Below, one piece after another: positions 1 to 6,959 of a DNA stretch of 14,271 bases. Origin of the DNA: an uncultured Sediminibacterium sp. (GTDB lineage: Bacteria > Bacteroidota > Bacteroidia > Chitinophagales > Chitinophagaceae); contig CALEST010000431.1 in the NCBI GenBank assembly GCA_937907555.1, positions 1-14,271 of the forward strand. Reading direction: 5' to 3'. A program made the translations under genes and the position numbers. The notes beneath the pieces were generated by a model. The model ran no database searches and had not been told where the DNA came from. It was given only the letters and a program-made list of their open reading frames with translations. Position 1 is the first letter of the stretch; the number at the start of each line of letters is the position of its first letter.

Positions 1-1
1 T

Positions 2-145
2 AAGTGGGGGTTCATTGATAGAACAGGAAAGCTGATAATTCCATTTCAGTATGATGAAGTTTCTTCATTTAAAAATGGGAAAGTGTCTGTTACTGTTGGA
101 GATGAATATTTTAAAATTGATAAAAATGGAAAGAAGATTGAGTAA
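2..145 (+). CDS. WG-repeat protein, C-terminal end (5' truncated by window)
   Basis: Only the last 47 codons are present; the gene begins outside the window. The frame opens with the residues KWGFIDRTGKLIIPF, followed by QYDEVSSF. This is the hallmark of a WG repeat: Trp-Gly, then Phe-Ile-Asp, then a Gly-Lys turn, 'IIP' and a Tyr-Asp. It ends at the TAA at 143-145. WG-repeat (KWG) proteins are beta-rich, often exported proteins of Bacteroidota with no general biochemical role assigned. The last 20 bases overlap the start of the next gene in another frame, which suggests translational coupling. Family identification is fairly firm; a function cannot be given. Confidence 0.75.
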   Translation, partial: KWGFIDRTGKLIIPFQYDEVSSFKNGKVSVTVGDEYFKIDKNGKKIE

Positions 146-1208
146 ATTCCTTTTGTTGTTTTTATTATTTGCTAGTTTCAATTTAACAGCACAACAGCCC
201 GGTGTTAGACAGCTTTCAGGAGGGGGGTATACATTTGATGCTAATGCATATAAGAACGATATGGAGAAGAGAAAATCCAATAGCGCTTCATCATCCTTTT
301 CGGACTATTCTCAAATGGGCTTTCGGTCTTTACGTGAAATTAAAGCTGAACAAAGGGAGATTAAAAAAGCTTCAAAAGCAGTATATGATAATTATCTCCG
401 TATTAGATTGTTAGATACGTTAAAAGTTCAAACCCAAAAAACAATTTCATTTTATAGTGCTGTTGTACTTCAGTATTCCATAGATTATAATTTTAAAAAT
501 GCTTTATCTGCAATTGAAAAATCTTTTGAGTCTTTAGATGAGGTGATGGACAAGCGGAGGGAAGTTGAGTCGGCAACAACTTATAATTCTAATGGCGTAA
601 TTATCTCATATCCTACAACAATTTCAAAGTCTGAATTAGAGCAAATTGCAAAGTTTAATTTGTATTATCTCAAATCTTTAATTGCATTAGAGGAATATGA
701 AAAGGCAGTTCAGTTTTATGGCTTACATTTTACAAAAAATAATATTGATACAGGGACGACCGAGGCGAATTTAGTAATGGCAAATGCACTCATCGCTCAA
801 TCATATGCTATGTTGAATAATTCTGAAAAAGCAATGAAACATTTGGCAGAATTTGTAGAGTCAGTACCCAAATATGATTATTATGTTGAAGAAGCTATTG
901 AAGTTGGATTGGCGTATTACTTTGCTGGTCGGGAAGAAAAAGGAATGGGTCTGATTATATTATGTCTTGAAGAGCTTAATGATCGTGATGCAAATCTGAA
1001 CTATGGGTATGTTTTGAAAAGAATTCAGCACTTTTTTAAAAACCAACAGAAAGAGCCTAACAGCAATATTCAGTATCAGAAATTAGCATCTCATAGCTTA
1101 TCAAGCACATTCAAATCTATTTCAGATGAATACAAGGGAACTTTATCTGCTGAAATTTCTACTATTATCGATTTGTCTAAAAGATGGTGGACAAAGTATA
1201 TCAAATAA
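126..1208 (+). CDS. Secreted helical-repeat (TPR-like) protein of unknown function
   Basis: A 360-residue protein when started at the ATG at 126. I chose this start because it puts a normal signal peptide at the N-terminus: MERRLSKF, a Leu/Phe-rich core, then cleavage near NLTA-QQ around residue 22. An upstream in-frame ATG at 51 would add a poor leader and overlap the WG gene much further. The mature protein is charged and mostly helical. Residues about 176-195, 213-245 and 251-285 read like paired amphipathic helices of TPR/SEL1-type repeats (ALEEYEKAVQFY; AQSYAMLNNSEKAMKHL). No catalytic motif is seen. The region is visibly more AT-rich than the NADH dehydrogenase after it. It overlaps the WG-repeat gene by 20 bp and may form an operon with it. 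Likely periplasmic or surface-located, perhaps a scaffold (inference). Confidence 0.75.
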   Translation: MERRLSKFLLLFLLFASFNLTAQQPGVRQLSGGGYTFDANAYKNDMEKRKSNSASSSFSDYSQMGFRSLREIKAEQREIKKASKAVYDNYLRIRLLDTLKVQTQKTISFYSAVVLQYSIDYNFKNALSAIEKSFESLDEVMDKRREVESATTYNSNGVIISYPTTISKSELEQIAKFNLYYLKSLIALEEYEKAVQFYGLHFTKNNIDTGTTEANLVMANALIAQSYAMLNNSEKAMKHLAEFVESVPKYDYYVEEAIEVGLAYYFAGREEKGMGLIILCLEELNDRDANLNYGYVLKRIQHFFKNQQKEPNSNIQYQKLASHSLSSTFKSISDEYKGTLSAEISTIIDLSKRWWTKYIK

Positions 1209-1227
1209 ATGATTAACTTTTCTATAG

Positions 1228-2472
1228 TTGAAAAAGAAACTCGTCATATTAGGTGCTGGTTTTGCAGGTCTTGAACTTGCCAAAATAGCCGATAAAAAGT
1301 ATTTTGACATTACCTTAATTGACAAGTTAAATCATCACCAGTTTCAACCCTTGTTTTATCAGGTAGCTACTTCACAAATTGAACCATCCAGTATTTCATT
1401 TCCCCTGCGCTTTGTATTCAAGGGTAATTCTAATATTCAGATCCGGTTGGCGGAAGTAACAAAGCTTTATCCGGAAAGCAATAAAATTGCCACTACCATT
1501 GGTGATTTTCAGTATGATTATCTGGTGATTGCTACAGGGTGCACAACCAATTTTTTCAATAATCAATCTATTGAGCAAAACGCATTTACCCTCAAGTCTA
1601 CTTATGATGCCATTGCTATAAGAAATCATATCATTACGGTATTTGAGCGCATTCTTACTGCAGATACAGAAAGTAGGAAGGCCTTACTCAATCTGGTCAT
1701 TGTTGGAGCTGGTCCAACAGGAGTAGAGTTGGCCGGCGCTTTCGCGGAAATAAAAAAATACATTTTACCCAAAGACTATCCGGGCATTGACTTTTCACAA
1801 TTCAGTATTTATTTAATTGAAGGAAGTAGCAGAACCTTAACCACTATGAGTGCCAAAGCAAGTAAAGCATCTGGTGAATATTTAATTCAATTGGGAGTTC
1901 ATTTGATAACAGAAACTTTTGTAAAATCATATGATGGAACAACAGTAACCCTCTCTGATGGGGCAACCATTGCTGCATCAACATTAATCTGGGCGGCTGG
2001 TATCAAAGGAAATCGTATTGAAGGGTTGGATGAAAAAGTATGGATTGCCAATTCCAGAATACAGGTAAACAGACAAAATAAAATTGACGGCTATAAGAAT
2101 ATTTATGCAATTGGTGATATTTCCTTAATGACTACTCCTAATTATCCCAAGGGACATCCTCAGGTAGCCAATGTTGCCATTAACCAGGCAAGACTGTTGA
2201 GTCAAAATCTTAGAAACGAATACCGGAATAAGCCTTTAAAAGAATACGAATACAAAGACTTAGGGGCTATGGCTACCATTGGTAGAAACAAAGCAGTAGT
2301 AGATTTGCCATTCATTCAATTCAAAGGATATATTGCATGGCTGGTTTGGATGTTTTTGCATTTGATGTTAATTCTGACTGTCAGAAACAAACTGATCATT
2401 TTCATCAACTGGGCCTGGTCTTATTTAACCAAAAACAGTTCACTCAGGCTTATTCTTAAGCCCAATAAATAA
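1228..2472 (+). CDS. ndh: Type II NADH:quinone oxidoreductase (NDH-2), FAD-dependent
   Basis: A single-subunit respiratory enzyme that passes electrons from NADH through FAD to the quinone pool without pumping protons, on the cytoplasmic face of the inner membrane. The 414 residues show the FAD-binding Rossmann motif GAGFAG (9-14), ATG at 102-104, the second dinucleotide motif GAGPTGVELAG (160-170) for NADH, and the FAD-contacting YAIGD (293-297). PQVANVAINQ (311-320) sits where NDH-2 carries its quinone-site AQxAxQ motif. The C-terminus (about 367-400) is hydrophobic and aromatic, as expected for membrane attachment. The codon just before the start is TAG (1225-1227) and no early in-frame ATG exists, so TTG at 1228 is the only start that keeps the FAD motif. 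It lies 19 bp after the previous gene. Length and motifs fit the family well; another membrane-bound pyridine-nucleotide disulphide oxidoreductase is less likely. Confidence 0.9.
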   Translation: MKKKLVILGAGFAGLELAKIADKKYFDITLIDKLNHHQFQPLFYQVATSQIEPSSISFPLRFVFKGNSNIQIRLAEVTKLYPESNKIATTIGDFQYDYLVIATGCTTNFFNNQSIEQNAFTLKSTYDAIAIRNHIITVFERILTADTESRKALLNLVIVGAGPTGVELAGAFAEIKKYILPKDYPGIDFSQFSIYLIEGSSRTLTTMSAKASKASGEYLIQLGVHLITETFVKSYDGTTVTLSDGATIAASTLIWAAGIKGNRIEGLDEKVWIANSRIQVNRQNKIDGYKNIYAIGDISLMTTPNYPKGHPQVANVAINQARLLSQNLRNEYRNKPLKEYEYKDLGAMATIGRNKAVVDLPFIQFKGYIAWLVWMFLHLMLILTVRNKLIIFINWAWSYLTKNSSLRLILKPNK

Positions 2473-2958
2473 AAACCGCTCCTGTATTCTGTATTGACAT
2501 TCTCCCATTTGAATTGTACATTTAAGTTCAATACCCCACTTTGTCATGCAAAAACTACAATTCAAACAACAGATCCATGCTTCTGCACAAAAAGTGTACG
2601 AAACGATGCTCGGCTTGAAAGATATTTCCACCTATCAGGGATGGACTTCGGTTTTTAATCCAACATCTACTTTTGAAGGTAGCTGGGAAAAAGGGAGTAA
2701 GATCTATTTTGTAGGGGTGGATGAAAATGGAAAGAGAGGTGGTATGGTTTCAGAAATCAGAGAACATCAGCCGGCACAATTTGTATCTATACACCATTAT
2801 GGCTTTATTGATGGAGACAAAGAAGTAACTACGGGCGAGCTGGTTGAAAAGTGGGCTGGCGGCCATGAAAATTATTCTTTTCATGAAATAGAAGGTGTTA
2901 CCACAGTAACTGTTGATATTGACGTTATTGATGAATACCTGGATTATTTCAACAATCA
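2468..2958 (+). repeat. 491-bp direct repeat, copy 1
   Basis: Base-for-base identical to 5953-6443, at an offset of 3,485 bp. It begins in the last codons of the NADH dehydrogenase gene and holds the promoter plus most of the AHSA1-type gene. Five substitutions follow within the next 36 bases (2959, 2967, 2968, 2977, 2994), then small indels, then a shared TCCCTCATAAAC after the stop codon. No terminal inverted repeat or transposase is associated with it. Confidence 0.95.
2494..2524 (+). promoter_or_regulatory. Putative Bacteroidota sigma-A promoter for AHSA1 copy 1
   Basis: TTG at 2494-2496 is followed by a 20-base spacer and TACATTTA at 2517-2524. The Bacteroidota consensus is TTG near -33 and TAnnTTTG near -7, so the -7 box matches at all but its last defined base. 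The start codon lies 21 bases further on, leaving a short leader. Confidence 0.5.
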
Positions 2959-3001
2959 CTATCCAAGAGCATTAGCAAAGTTGAAAGAAATAATTGAATA
3001 A
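2546..3001 (+). CDS. SRPBCC / AHSA1-domain protein, copy 1
   Basis: A 151-residue soluble protein with the START/Bet v1-like fold order: an N-terminal strand (KLQFKQQIHAS), a helix (AQKVYETMLGL), a run of beta strands with Gly-rich turns (SWEKGSKIYF, DENGKRGGMVSEI), and a long C-terminal helix (EYLDYFNNHYPRALAKLKEI). Such proteins bind hydrophobic ligands in a cavity, or in the eukaryotic AHSA1 case act with Hsp90; the bacterial ones mostly lack an assigned ligand. No signal peptide, so cytoplasmic. It differs from the second copy (6031-6486) at two residues only, R141 versus K and I150 versus T, both in the C-terminal helix outside the identical repeat. It has its own promoter and sits between the NADH dehydrogenase and a VCBS-repeat gene. 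Confidence 0.85.
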   Translation: MQKLQFKQQIHASAQKVYETMLGLKDISTYQGWTSVFNPTSTFEGSWEKGSKIYFVGVDENGKRGGMVSEIREHQPAQFVSIHHYGFIDGDKEVTTGELVEKWAGGHENYSFHEIEGVTTVTVDIDVIDEYLDYFNNHYPRALAKLKEIIE

Positions 3002-3029
3002 CCTTCCCTCATAAACAAAGAAAAATATT

Positions 3030-3089
3030 ATGCCAAAATCAATACTATTCAATGTTTTTACTAAAAAACTTTCGTTTACTAATTGTTAG
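3030..3089 (+). pseudogene. Possible remnant of a VOC/PhnB gene start
   Basis: A 19-codon frame (MPKSILFNVF...) opens 28 bases after the stop of AHSA1 copy 1. In copy 2 the VOC gene's ATG opens 29 bases after the matching stop. Both intervals contain TCCCTCATAAAC followed by 13 bases and then an ATG. This alignment suggests a decayed duplicate of the VOC gene's first codons, now overlapped by the VCBS gene. Beyond the ATG the similarity is weak, so it may be chance. Confidence 0.2.
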
Positions 3090-5877
3090 TTTAGTTTTAA
3101 CTGTATCATTTACATTTGGTCATGCACAGGCAATATTGCCTGCTTATAAAGCGCTACCAGATGGATTATACATTACCACGGCTAATTATGCCTTGTACCG
3201 TATAGATACAACTGGCAAATTAGAACAGTTACAACCACCGCCTTCTGATTTTGCCGCACCCGTGCAAGTGTTTGAAGATAGTCCAGGGATATTTTGTGGT
3301 GGTTACGAAACAACTGATGGTCGCATCGTAATTTATAAAAATGCCATTACCCGGGAGGAGCCATACATTTTCACCCCAAAACCAGATCGTAAATTATTAC
3401 AAGTGCTACCTTACTCAGGCCGTTCCGGCCCAATGGTTATGTGGGCCAGGGGTAATAAATTCATTACAGCTTATTTGGAAAGAGAGGGTAACAAAATTGT
3501 AGAAGAAAGCGAAAAAGTTGTTGAAATGCCAGGCACACCTATTGCAGCATTTGGCCCAGAAAAGGAATTATATGTAAGCTGTATTAGTAAGCCTGGTGGC
3601 CGTATTACCAATTACAATATACATATTAATGGAACATTTGAAATAGAAGGAGACCTAAAGGGATCTGTGGTAGCTGCCAATGGAAGCGGCTACGAATTTA
3701 ACCTAATTACAAAAGTGCAAAAAGGTGCATTAACCGACTCTTTTTATTACAAGATAAACGGTGCAAGTGCTGGAGCAAAGCCACCTAAGCCAGGTAATTA
3801 TACTTGTCTCGCGGTATCTGATGCTGGTTTAATAGTGGCCAATGAAAAAGGCGAATGCTGGACTGGTGTAATTGGGCATAATAGATACCCCAATCCAATA
3901 AACTGGTTTAAATTGGAATTGCCAGAAATGGGTATTGTGGGTGCTTCCTATAATGCTTTGGACGATGGAAGAAACATACCTGTATTTGTAACCCGGCAAA
4001 ACAAATTGCTTTGGCCCAAAGTGGACACCAATTACAGGACCTCTTATACTACCATCAGACTAAAAGATATACAACCTTTATTGGTTAAAAGCGATTACAG
4101 TAAAAAGCAGAATGCTACTGCTAAGACTGGTACAAGTAATTCCTCTAACAATAACCTTGAAAATGCCAATAAGCCGATTGTTGGTGGTTTAATTACCGGA
4201 GTGGCAGGTGGCACTGCATCAATTGATGATACAAAATTAATGGACAGAGGTTACTGGGCTGTCAATTCACGGCGCAGTTATACCGATTGGCCAAACCGAC
4301 AGCAAATCATTGATCTTGATGGAGATGGATTTAACGATGTACTAACCAGTTACAATGAAGCTGGATATATAGACATGTACTATGGTGATGGAACACCTAG
4401 GGCATCACGGTATACAAGGCTGGCATTAGCCGCTAATGGCAAGGGCCTTATGGTAGCTGCAGCCGATTTAAATGCAGATAAAAAAACCGACCTTATTGTG
4501 CTTAATCTTGCAGACAGCTCACTGCAATTGCTGATGTTAGAAAGAAAAAATTATTATGTAAGCATATGGCTGGGTAAGTTGGGTATTAATAATTTTGTGC
4601 TGCACGATTATGATTCAGATGGTAATATGGATATACTTGCGCCGGGTGGAATTTTTCTAAACAACGGAAAGGCGTCATTTACCCATTATCCTACTGACAA
4701 ATTAGAGAAGGATAAAATGGGTTTTTGGATTGGCACCAATGTTGGCCCCGAATATTTAGGGGGTATAGGTGATTTGGATGGTAATGGTAGTGTGGATTTT
4801 GTGAGAACAGCAGCAGGCAATAATTTGTATGATGGCATTGAAATACAATTAATGCCTTTGACAAAAAATCTACAAATACAAGTACAAAATAAGCCACTGC
4901 AAAAAATAAATCTAAAAGCGCCATATGATGTAGAAAGTGTAGCTGTGGCTGATGTAAATGGTGATGGCAAAGCCGACATTTTTGCAATTTGCAAAAAGGC
5001 GTACAAAATGTTGTGTTATATAAATAAGGGCAATAAGGAATTTGAGCTTACCGAAATACCGGTTGGAAGTAATCCTTCTGAAATGTACCGATCTCCTTTA
5101 TTGGTTAGTGATGTAGATAACGACGGATTACAGGATGTGGTTGCTTCGTTGGGGGGCTATCCACAGGTATTTGGCTGTAGCCAAAAACTCGGAAAACCAA
5201 GTCTAAAAATGCCAAGCTCAGACAATACTAAAGACAGGGAATTGAACTACGGTGCGCTGGCAATTGGCGATATCACCGGAGATGGTCTTGCGGATCATGT
5301 TGTTTTTCAGGCAGAATTGAATAAAGTTGATGGTGTGGTGTCATGTGGCGGCAACGATTATTGTATGGCACTTACGCTCTATCAAGGCAGAAAAAATAAT
5401 GGTGACCTTGTATTTGAAGGGAGGGAATCAACCAATAGCTTGGCAAGATTAGCAGAAAATGGACGCAGGAAAACCCAGGAAAATCGAGCGACACAAGAAG
5501 CGAACACTAGGAATAACTTAAATAACAATGCTAATTCATCAGATATTAAAGAGTTTACTTCAACATTTAACCAGTATACTACTTTTACAAATTCTACGAA
5601 TCCTGAAGGGTATAAAATGCTTGTTAATCAATTCAGATTTAAATTTTCGAAGAATAAAATTGAAAAGTATTTAGAACAACGCAAAGTAGTAAATACTGAT
5701 TGGGTACTTATTGATGTATACAAAGTTGTTAGTGTTGTTAAAACTTTATATAACGGACTCGTGTTTTACGAGTATAATACAGAAGCTAATGTCCAGTTTC
5801 TCATTAATGAAAATACTCCACAAGTATTAATAATTAGGGATGGTAATGCGTATACTCAGTACACTTTCCATTTGTAG
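3052..5877 (+). CDS. Secreted FG-GAP/VCBS-repeat protein (seven Ca-binding-type loops) with unknown C-terminal domain
   Basis: A 941-residue exported protein. Residues 1-25 form a signal peptide with cleavage near GHA-QA. Residues about 30-340 are beta-rich and may form a first propeller-like region. A polar Ser/Asn/Thr/Lys linker follows (about 346-375). Next come seven loops of the DxDxDGxxD type used by FG-GAP/VCBS blades to hold calcium: 421-429, 472-480, 519-527, 574-582, 634-642, 687-695 and 740-748. The second (DLNADKKTD) and last (DITGDGLAD) are degenerate. Seven blades would suit an integrin-alpha-like propeller. A second charged/Asn-rich linker (about 797-830) leads to a C-terminal domain of about 110 residues that I do not recognise; its DNA is more AT-rich than the body. 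No sorting domain or lipobox is evident. It lies between the two direct repeats. Probable role: cell-surface or extracellular binding (inference). Confidence 0.8.
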   Translation: MFLLKNFRLLIVSLVLTVSFTFGHAQAILPAYKALPDGLYITTANYALYRIDTTGKLEQLQPPPSDFAAPVQVFEDSPGIFCGGYETTDGRIVIYKNAITREEPYIFTPKPDRKLLQVLPYSGRSGPMVMWARGNKFITAYLEREGNKIVEESEKVVEMPGTPIAAFGPEKELYVSCISKPGGRITNYNIHINGTFEIEGDLKGSVVAANGSGYEFNLITKVQKGALTDSFYYKINGASAGAKPPKPGNYTCLAVSDAGLIVANEKGECWTGVIGHNRYPNPINWFKLELPEMGIVGASYNALDDGRNIPVFVTRQNKLLWPKVDTNYRTSYTTIRLKDIQPLLVKSDYSKKQNATAKTGTSNSSNNNLENANKPIVGGLITGVAGGTASIDDTKLMDRGYWAVNSRRSYTDWPNRQQIIDLDGDGFNDVLTSYNEAGYIDMYYGDGTPRASRYTRLALAANGKGLMVAAADLNADKKTDLIVLNLADSSLQLLMLERKNYYVSIWLGKLGINNFVLHDYDSDGNMDILAPGGIFLNNGKASFTHYPTDKLEKDKMGFWIGTNVGPEYLGGIGDLDGNGSVDFVRTAAGNNLYDGIEIQLMPLTKNLQIQVQNKPLQKINLKAPYDVESVAVADVNGDGKADIFAICKKAYKMLCYINKGNKEFELTEIPVGSNPSEMYRSPLLVSDVDNDGLQDVVASLGGYPQVFGCSQKLGKPSLKMPSSDNTKDRELNYGALAIGDITGDGLADHVVFQAELNKVDGVVSCGGNDYCMALTLYQGRKNNGDLVFEGRESTNSLARLAENGRRKTQENRATQEANTRNNLNNNANSSDIKEFTSTFNQYTTFTNSTNPEGYKMLVNQFRFKFSKNKIEKYLEQRKVVNTDWVLIDVYKVVSVVKTLYNGLVFYEYNTEANVQFLINENTPQVLIIRDGNAYTQYTFHL

Positions 5878-5922
5878 TTAAGATAGTTTATAATGCCTTT
5901 TCCTTGAAGTCGGCAATTAAAT

Positions 5923-5952
5923 AACATCAATTCGGGCTTATCTTAAATCAAT
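5923..5952 (+). pseudogene. Degraded duplicate of the NADH dehydrogenase 3' end
   Basis: Just upstream of repeat copy 2, the sequence around GGGCTTATCTTAAATCAATAA can be aligned, with three short indels, to the last codons and stop of the NADH dehydrogenase (about 2440-2470: GGCTTATTCTTAAGCCCAATAA). It is non-coding here. It implies that the original duplicated unit reached into the dehydrogenase gene. The match is short and gapped, so confidence is moderate to low. Confidence 0.35.
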
Positions 5953-6443
5953 AATAAAAACCGCTCCTGTATTCTGTATTGACATTCTCCCATTTGAATT
6001 GTACATTTAAGTTCAATACCCCACTTTGTCATGCAAAAACTACAATTCAAACAACAGATCCATGCTTCTGCACAAAAAGTGTACGAAACGATGCTCGGCT
6101 TGAAAGATATTTCCACCTATCAGGGATGGACTTCGGTTTTTAATCCAACATCTACTTTTGAAGGTAGCTGGGAAAAAGGGAGTAAGATCTATTTTGTAGG
6201 GGTGGATGAAAATGGAAAGAGAGGTGGTATGGTTTCAGAAATCAGAGAACATCAGCCGGCACAATTTGTATCTATACACCATTATGGCTTTATTGATGGA
6301 GACAAAGAAGTAACTACGGGCGAGCTGGTTGAAAAGTGGGCTGGCGGCCATGAAAATTATTCTTTTCATGAAATAGAAGGTGTTACCACAGTAACTGTTG
6401 ATATTGACGTTATTGATGAATACCTGGATTATTTCAACAATCA
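5953..6443 (+). repeat. 491-bp direct repeat, copy 2
   Basis: Identical to 2468-2958 in direct orientation. It includes the same promoter and the first 137 codons of the AHSA1-type gene. The left edge passes into a gapped, diverged match to the NADH dehydrogenase tail; the right edge passes into the substituted last codons of the gene. Confidence 0.95.
5979..6009 (+). promoter_or_regulatory. Putative Bacteroidota sigma-A promoter for the AHSA1 copy 2 operon
   Basis: This is the same TTG (5979-5981), 20-base spacer and TACATTTA (6002-6009) as upstream of copy 1, carried inside the identical repeat. Here it would drive not only the AHSA1 gene but probably the closely spaced VOC, membrane-protein and dehydrogenase genes down to 8603. 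Confidence 0.5.
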
Positions 6444-6486
6444 TTATCCAAAGGCATTAGCGAAGTTGAAAGAAATAACTGAATAA
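6031..6486 (+). CDS. SRPBCC / AHSA1-domain protein, copy 2
   Basis: A 151-residue paralogue of 2546-3001, identical except for Lys141 and Thr150. The fold signs are the same: an N-terminal strand, a helix, a beta sheet with Gly-rich turns, and a C-terminal ligand-cavity helix. Unlike copy 1 it heads a compact same-strand run: 29 bp to the VOC gene, then a 4-bp overlap, then a 13-bp gap. Bacterial AHSA1-type and PhnB/VOC-type genes are often neighbours, which suggests copy 2 keeps the ancestral setting (inference). Both copies are intact, with no disabling change. The near-identity makes a dosage effect more likely than divergent roles. Confidence 0.85.
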   Translation: MQKLQFKQQIHASAQKVYETMLGLKDISTYQGWTSVFNPTSTFEGSWEKGSKIYFVGVDENGKRGGMVSEIREHQPAQFVSIHHYGFIDGDKEVTTGELVEKWAGGHENYSFHEIEGVTTVTVDIDVIDEYLDYFNNHYPKALAKLKEITE

Positions 6487-6515
6487 ATACTCCCTCATAA
6501 ACCAACATCAATCTT

Positions 6516-6959
6516 ATGGCACAAATTAATCCTTATATCCATTTTAATGGAAATGCAGAAGAAGCATTTGAGTTTTACCGTTCCGCTTTTGGTGGTGAAT
6601 TTGCAATGGTCATGCGCTTCAAGGATATGGAGTTTGAAGGAAGCATTGCTAAAGAAAAGGAAGCCAATAAGATTATGCATATTGCTTTGCCCATCGGCAA
6701 GAGCAATGTATTAATGGGAAGTGATACTCCAGAAGCACTGGGCGTTCACAATCTAAATGAAACCCGAAGTAAGATTTCAATTGGAGCTGAATCAAGGGAA
6801 GAAGCTGACCGGTTGTTTAATAGCCTTTCCCGTGGCGGACAAGTTGAAATGCCAATTGGGGATAGTCCCTGGGGTTCTTACTTTGGTATGTTCAGGGATA
6901 AATTTGGAATTGAGTGGATGGTTGATTTTGATCCTCGATATAAAGGCAATTCATTATGA
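6516..6959 (+). CDS. VOC-superfamily protein, PhnB-like
   Basis: A 147-residue cytoplasmic protein of the vicinal-oxygen-chelate (glyoxalase/bleomycin-resistance) superfamily, PhnB-like branch. Diagnostic stretches are INPYIHFNGNAEEAFEFY (residues 4-21) with FGGE (25-28), the central LPIGKSNVLMGSD (58-70), and the C-terminal WGSYFGMFRDKFGIEWMVDF (119-138), characteristic of PhnB-like proteins. Despite the name, most members have no shown role in phosphonate use, and substrate and metal are unknown. The usual metal ligands of true glyoxalases cannot be assigned with certainty. The TGA stop overlaps the next gene's ATG as ATGA (6956-6959), so translation is probably coupled. Confidence 0.85.
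   Translation: MAQINPYIHFNGNAEEAFEFYRSAFGGEFAMVMRFKDMEFEGSIAKEKEANKIMHIALPIGKSNVLMGSDTPEALGVHNLNETRSKISIGAESREEADRLFNSLSRGGQVEMPIGDSPWGSYFGMFRDKFGIEWMVDFDPRYKGNSL

Noticed and set aside
2750..2959. Minus-strand open frame antisense to the AHSA1 gene, repeated at 6235-6444
   Set aside because: It is a shadow of the coding strand; its presence in both copies follows only from the duplicated DNA, and it shows no start context or protein family.
4686..5006. Minus-strand open frames of about 100 codons inside the VCBS gene
   Set aside because: They lie wholly within strongly supported calcium-loop repeats, and their translations are low-complexity Ser/Pro/His-rich without any motif.
2468..6443. 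Direct repeats as ends of a transposable element or integron-like cassette
   Set aside because: No transposase or integrase, no terminal inverted repeats and no clear target-site duplication. The repeat is itself a complete promoter plus gene, which fits segmental duplication better.
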